NCBI GenBank assembly: GCA_003260075.1
Contig: QLIY01000232.1
Location: 85,466-149,465, forward strand
Length of the DNA: 64,000 nt
From: Phallusia mammillata
Lineage: Eukaryota; Chordata; Ascidiacea; Phlebobranchia; Ascidiidae
Direction of reading: 5' to 3'
In this document: positions 59,052-64,000 of the stretch, in pieces
Layout: every line of letters starts with the position of its first letter
How positions within the stretch are numbered: the first letter of the stretch is position 1
Position numbers and translations under genes: made by a program
The notes under the pieces: model-generated
Database searches by the model: none
The model's input: the letters and a program-made list of their open reading frames with translations, nothing else
Told to the model about the DNA's origin: nothing

Positions 59052-59129
59052 CATCGATTTGGTTTCTTTTATGGTTTTGCCCAGTTGTGGCATTGAACAA
59101 AATAAGGAAGGCCTGGATTAGCCTGTTTA

Positions 59130-59232
59130 TATACTCCCAACAAACTGGAATGCCGTTGGATGGCTAAACTAGCCAATGTGGGCTGTGTTCTGTCACCAGC
59201 TGCACTGATGGGACCTCATAGGTCGAAATAGT
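59130..59232 (+). repeat. Dispersed ~100-bp repeat, copy 3
   Basis: Contains CTGGAATGCCGTTGGATGGC and TCACCAGCTGCACTGATG, as in copy 2, and is followed by a TCGAAATAGTG tail similar to TCGAAACAGAG there. Confidence 0.75.
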
Positions 59233-60764
59233 GTTGTTTGTAGTTAAACAAAGAATGGTTGTCCTCCTTATCGTGTTTTAAGTTCAGGTAACCCAAAAAT
59301 GATTGCTTGATTCTTAACCTGTGAATTTTTTCGGTCTTGTGCATCCTGTTTAATCAAGGTCTTGTACGCTACACATATTGAAAGACCATTATCGTGTAGC
59401 ATTCTGAATTGCTTTCTGTTGCACCTTGTATTGATGTATAGCAAACAATACAAGTTATGATTGATAGCTATCTGATTAAGAAGATGAATCTTAAATTAAA
59501 TCACAGAAGGTAGTAAACATTTCCTGTTTTCTTGAGTCATATTTGTAATGGGAAGCGCTTTGCCGGCTATGAAGTAATATGTCAGTAGGCATCTGTTATA
59601 ACAAATAACTTTTGATACTATAGGAATTTCGATATTATACCTTTAGCTCACACGTTACTTATGTTGGCTTGCGTGATCAGCCTATTCATGCCCGGTTGGT
59701 TTTGTTCAATTGTTTATTTTTCAATCGTTCGGCCACATGTTTAGTAGGCGTTGCATGTTTTCGTCTCCTACTATTAAACGCAAGCAACCGGCCTAACTGT
59801 AAACCCACAGTCCAGTTAGTATTTGCCGCAGTAAACAGAGTTAGAAGACAGCTTGTTAATTTGCAATCGTAGTGTAGCCAGGTTACTGGACCATATTAAC
59901 ATGCCCACAGCATAGCATCAACTGTGGTGCTTTGTTGCCGTAAAACAGAGGTTCTTAACCAGGGGATAAATTTGGCTCAAAGGATACGTTTACCAGGTTT
60001 GGGATCAACAAACTTAGGGATGCGGGTTAAGAGTGTGAAAGAAATTTAAATTACGTGTTCGAAATCTACCGAAGAGAAAAAAAATAAAAGGATTCTTTGC
60101 GGTAGAATGACAAGTTTTGTATGGGATATTGAAATAAACACCTTTTATACGTAAACGCTCAGACTAACGAGTTGGAGGGCCGAATGCAGATACGGGGATT
60201 ATCTCTAGTCACAGCTTAGCATCAATTGAGGCTCAGTCGATTGCAGGCCCGGCTCAGCGGTTTTAGGGGTGACCTCTGCGTCACAGTCAAAGTTGTTTTC
60301 CAAGGGAAACATCTGTGATGTAAGGGCTGCTGCACACAAAAAAACACTCTTGCTAACGTTGACTGTTAAACTTGACCGGGACTAGAGATAATCCCCGTCT
60401 CTGTCTGTGCATTTGGCCCCTAGAGCCGCGGCAGTACGTTTAAATTTACCCCTAAAATTTACGCAGCCGCATAAGCGGGGCAGTTAACACCACTAATTAA
60501 CCGAGTTTCTGCACACGGATCAACAGACCGTGACAGAAATAATCCCAGGTTCAACGATAATCCAGGTTTCTGCATTTGGCCCAGAAAGTACAAATTTACA
60601 CGTATACACGTACAAGTTGAGTATGTTGTAACCTCAGACCAAGTTGTTAGTATCGGTTGATTTTTGTGTGGAAATGATTGAAATTTTTATAGCTTTTTGC
60701 CAGGTATTGCTCTTTTCAAATACATTTAGTTCACCTTTTTTTGCAAAGCACCTTGAACAACAGG

Positions 60765-63566
60765 ATGTCAGAAATACAGGTGCAATACTTATTTATACCT
60801 TTACTTCGTATACCCAACCATTATTTGAAAAAAAGACAATCAATTACTTTTAATGCGGTCATTGAGTAAAAGATTTGTCAGAAACTCCATGATTTTTTTT
60901 CTTCTTTTAATAACTGGTCTTCGAACAACCATGCCTACAGTTTCCTATTGGTTATATCATGTTCTATGATGTTTTGACCTATTTTTTTTACCTTCAGAAT
61001 AATTGGAAACCGAGGACCGTCTTAAGCGTGAAAATAATTGAACACAAAGATCTCAAGTTTGGATGGTTCAGCGGAAGTAGTAAGTGTTTATTTATCCTTT
61101 TCATAACACATTAATTCCAGAAGCTGTATTCACACTTTCGTTTATAGACTTCTCCAGTCCAATGGTTCTTAAAAGATTTTTTGACAGATTTAGTACATTT
61201 CGGTCCATGTATTAACATATTAAGGTACTAATTCTGTGTCAATCTTCTCAGAACCCTTTGTCACTGTGAACTGTCCTTGGCTGGAGAAGAAACAGAAATA
61301 TTCGACCTTGGTAAAACACAAGCCGACTGCGGTTGTAAATGAAACGTTTCGATTTGTTATTCCAGACTATCTTTTGCGTGAAGAACAAACAGTGGAGGTA
61401 AGAATATTTACAACGTTACTACTTTATCTTTACTAATGTTGCAAAAATTATTGTTGAGGTTCTGCGGTTAAAAGGATTCGGCCTGTTAAATCATCAGATG
61501 CAGTCTTATTAGTAGCTAACCATAAACTTATTTAGAGAGTTAAATTGTTATGTTGCCTTTATAAAACATCCTCAAACTTGGTCCAGAGTTTCATGAGCCT
61601 GGCATCTTTTCATCAACGTTTTATTCAATTCATTTTTATTCCAGCTAAGGCTTTTATGACTTGAAACTTAGATTTGTGCATAAAAATAGTACTGCCTTTG
61701 AAAAAACTCCTTAACTCAAATTGTAAAAATGTATTTTCTATGAGGTTATAACTAAATGATGATTTCAGATTACAGTTTTGGATCAAGGCCGAATCTGGAA
61801 TGGAACCCTTGCAACATTCGTATTTAACGCTTTCAGTCTGGAAATGGGGAATACTCTTTCCAAAACGTTGGTTATTGATAAAGTAAGCCAATAGAACCAA
61901 TGTGGGTTGTACTACAAATATCCTTGACAATTCGCTGGCTAGGATTTTAACGAGTAGATTACTCTTATCTAGTAAGTTTCATGGGTAAGGTGGCTAACAT
62001 AGTACAAATTAGCTTTGAAAGAGGGGTGTGCAACCCGCGAACCAAATTGGATAAAGGTTGTGCGGCCCGCAAATATTTTTGGATTTTATGTGAAATGTTG
62101 CCCGTTAAACTAGAATAGTTCAGCGTTGGCGAGCACTCGCAGTGCCATTTTCTGCAACCTATCAATACGACTAAAATCACGAAATATGCTGGCAGTTAAC
62201 TAAAAAAACTCAATATATGCGTGTTTTATACGTAAACAGGCAGATTGTTGTTGTTTTTTAAGAAGCGGTTCTTTGTCTAATTAGGTTCATTGTATTTGGC
62301 TAATCAATGATAAAGGTGGCGCATCCTATCTTATAACATTGCACACAAATGTTTCTGCCGCCTGAAATAACCAATTAAAGTCAAATTTTTTTTTTTTGAG
62401 GGTGGAGAATTGTTTGTTGAGTTCTTAAAGGATGTTCGGTAAGCATCTTTATTTTCTCTTCATCATTAATTGATGTAAAAAGTGTGATTCTTACGCTGTT
62501 AACTTAAGTGAGAAACCGAACTATCGTTTATCAACGGACATTTGTGAAGAAGAGAAAGAGTTTAGAAAACGAAGAATGCCCAAAGTAAAAGATGCAATTG
62601 AAGCCGTGCTAAAAAGCTCTAGGTTTAATTTTGAACCGAATATGGACTTTGACCTTGATCAGGTAAAAACGTTTTTCCACAATAAGACAAGTTACGTGCT
62701 AACACAAAGGTTTGACTGCAATATAAGAATATTTTATCAAACGTTTGACAAGATAAGTTTGACAAGTTTTTTACAGACCCCCGTAATATCAGTTGTTGGA
62801 TCTGGCGGTGGTTATAGGGCAGCTATTGGTATGAGTGGAGGAATGGCCGCTCTCAAAGACGCTGGTGTATTGGATACTTTGACATACGCAGCCGGACTGT
62901 CAGGGTCATCCTGGTACGTATTGCTCATCATAATCTTTCATTTTACTGCCCCCTGCCCCTTGTGTTTCTGACTTACTATATTTCTTACTTTTTGTTGGGT
63001 AATAATCTACTTGTGATATCTCCAGGTATCTGTGTAGCGCTTACGCACAAGATGGAGTAAAGAATGAAACCCAGGACGAATATCACAAGTGGCTGCAGCG
63101 TCAGATGGAAAATAGTGTCTACTGGACTGCATCAGGCACCCTTTCAGACAGCAAATTCAGGTCAGGGCTTGTATTGTAAATCCCAAATTTTGTAGTTTGT
63201 ATCAAAACTATAACCGCAAAAAACATATTAAGTCTCAGTAAATATAATCAACCAACCAATAGCCCGTATTCCAAAGCATTCGCCAAACATTTATATTTTA
63301 GTGAGTTCAGCTCTTTAAAAGAAGCATATTGCCAACCCAATGGACTAGTGGACCGTTTTGGCTACGCTGTCGGAAAAAACCTACTCGGTGACGTAAGAAC
63401 TTCGTGTGACGTCATCATCGCCTGAAATAACACAATTTTGTTTTCGTGCAGAAAATCAGCCACACGATGTCGCAAATCCGAAAACAGGTTTATACTGGGG
63501 AAGTCCCGTACCCGTTACTCACTTCTGCACACTTTAAGGGAGACGTTGGTAGCGATAAGTTTAGAG
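60765..63566 (+). CDS. PLA2G4-like: Cytosolic phospholipase A2 paralogue, 5' part
   Basis: Ten exons seen before the window ends: 60765-60779, 60998-61079, 61252-61397, 61769-61882, 62401-62438, 62509-62662, 62777-62913, 63026-63160, 63302-63392 and 63452-63566 (about 342 residues, frame open). Exon order and phases match the minus-strand cPLA2, and exons 1, 4, 7, 8 and 10 have identical lengths (15, 114, 137, 135, 115 bp). The first exon encodes MSEIQ, parallel to MAELK. Catalytic motifs are intact: GSGGGYR and GLSGSSW. The C2 domain is altered. Where the other gene has LDTPDPYV this one splices straight to KPFVTVNCPW, and the second acidic loop YDDDIFYDDE is LDQGRIWNGT. Calcium-dependent membrane docking is therefore unlikely, though phospholipase activity may remain. 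The catalytic Asp lies beyond the window. Confidence 0.92.
62021..62170. mobile_element. Degenerate hAT-type fragment
   Basis: GAGGGGTGTGCAACCCGCGAA resembles the CAGGGGTGTGCAACC end with subterminal GCGGCCCGC, but no partner end or target duplication is recognisable. Lies in intron 4 of the plus-strand cPLA2. Confidence 0.45.
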
Positions 63567-63633
63567 GTAAACTGTTATCTAATTTTGTATGTTTTCGCTT
63601 TTCTGGTGGTTTACTTACTGGGTTGGCCGTCTA

Positions 63634-64000
63634 AAGCAGTGTTTTTAGACCAAGGGTGGGCAAACTTTTCAGCGCAAGGGCCGCATTCAAAAGTTCTTAA
63701 TCTTATGGGGCCGCATTGTATTTCACCAACGGCCCCCCAATTGCTTGCTTGTTTTTTTTAATAACTGGTGTAAAGAATTAGGTTTATCTCATGTATATAC
63801 CATTCAAAGTTGCTTAAAATGCTCATATTGAAAATTTCTGACTTGGTGCATAAGTTTAACTGAACGGAGCTAACTGTTTATGACGTTATAATCGGTATTG
63901 TGACGATTGTGGTGCCTGTTTATTCGCATTGTTTGCAGACAATAAGCGGATAAAAAGCCTGGCGCATGTGGTTCTTAGGATGGTAATCTTTTTTTCAGTC
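63634..64000. mobile_element. hAT-type element, cut by window end
   Basis: Degenerate end around GCAGTG...AAGGGTGGGCAAACTTTT followed by GGGCCGCATT-type subterminal sequence similar to the 16313 element (ATTTCACCAACGGC... is shared with it). The other end is outside the window. Confidence 0.5.

Larger units (their letters stand above)
54442..60764. other. Intergenic region between divergent cPLA2 genes
   Basis: No coding exon recognised. It should contain the promoters of both cPLA2 genes. It holds two bounded hAT elements, two copies of a ~100-bp dispersed repeat, an inverted partial copy of cPLA2 intron 4 and two G-spaced duplications. Short open frames at 57.4-57.9 kb show no family resemblance. 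Confidence 0.55.

Overview
This is a eukaryotic, metazoan window: AT-rich, with genes split into many short exons bounded by GT/AG introns and many non-autonomous DNA transposons. The gene content is an L-type amino-acid transporter, a cholinesterase-fold esterase, an interferon regulatory factor and C2-domain cytosolic phospholipases A2. That fits an invertebrate bilaterian. The many near-identical local duplicates differing by a few percent suggest a very heterozygous species such as an ascidian, but the species is an inference of low certainty.

Layout. 1-2748: no recognisable gene. 2749-10242 (+): ten-exon SLC7 light-chain transporter (494 aa when joined). 10243-21064: gene-poor, repeats and duplicated blocks, including a MULE-like element with a nested hAT. 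21065-31092 (-): seven-exon IRF gene (467 aa) with DNA-binding and association domains. 31093-34574: no gene seen. 34575-41847 (+): nine-exon carboxylesterase-like gene with an intact Ser-Glu-His triad, one exon being cut by an 82-base C run. 45468-45607 (+): lone degenerate cPLA2 catalytic exon. 45938-54441 (-): complete 19-exon cPLA2 (722 aa, frame closes exactly). 54442-60764: intergenic. 60765-63566 (+): first ten exons of a second cPLA2, divergently oriented from the first and running off the window.

The two cPLA2 genes and the relic exon form a tandem/inverted family cluster. Intron positions and phases agree exon by exon, but the plus-strand copy has lost the acidic residues of the C2 calcium loops while keeping the catalytic Arg and Ser.

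The second theme is transposons. At least ten hAT-type elements can be bounded by terminal inverted repeats (CAGNGGTTCNCAACC-like) and 8-bp target duplications, mostly inside introns. The third is assembly structure. Homopolymer blocks of (usually exactly ten) C or G, and single n characters, mark joins between near-identical copies. In one place they bracket an inverted segment, and in another they replace coding sequence. Several odd structures here should therefore be read as assembly events before biology. I did not find a convincing wholly new system. The most biologically interesting items are the calcium-loop-less cPLA2 paralogue and the divergent IRF DNA-binding domain.
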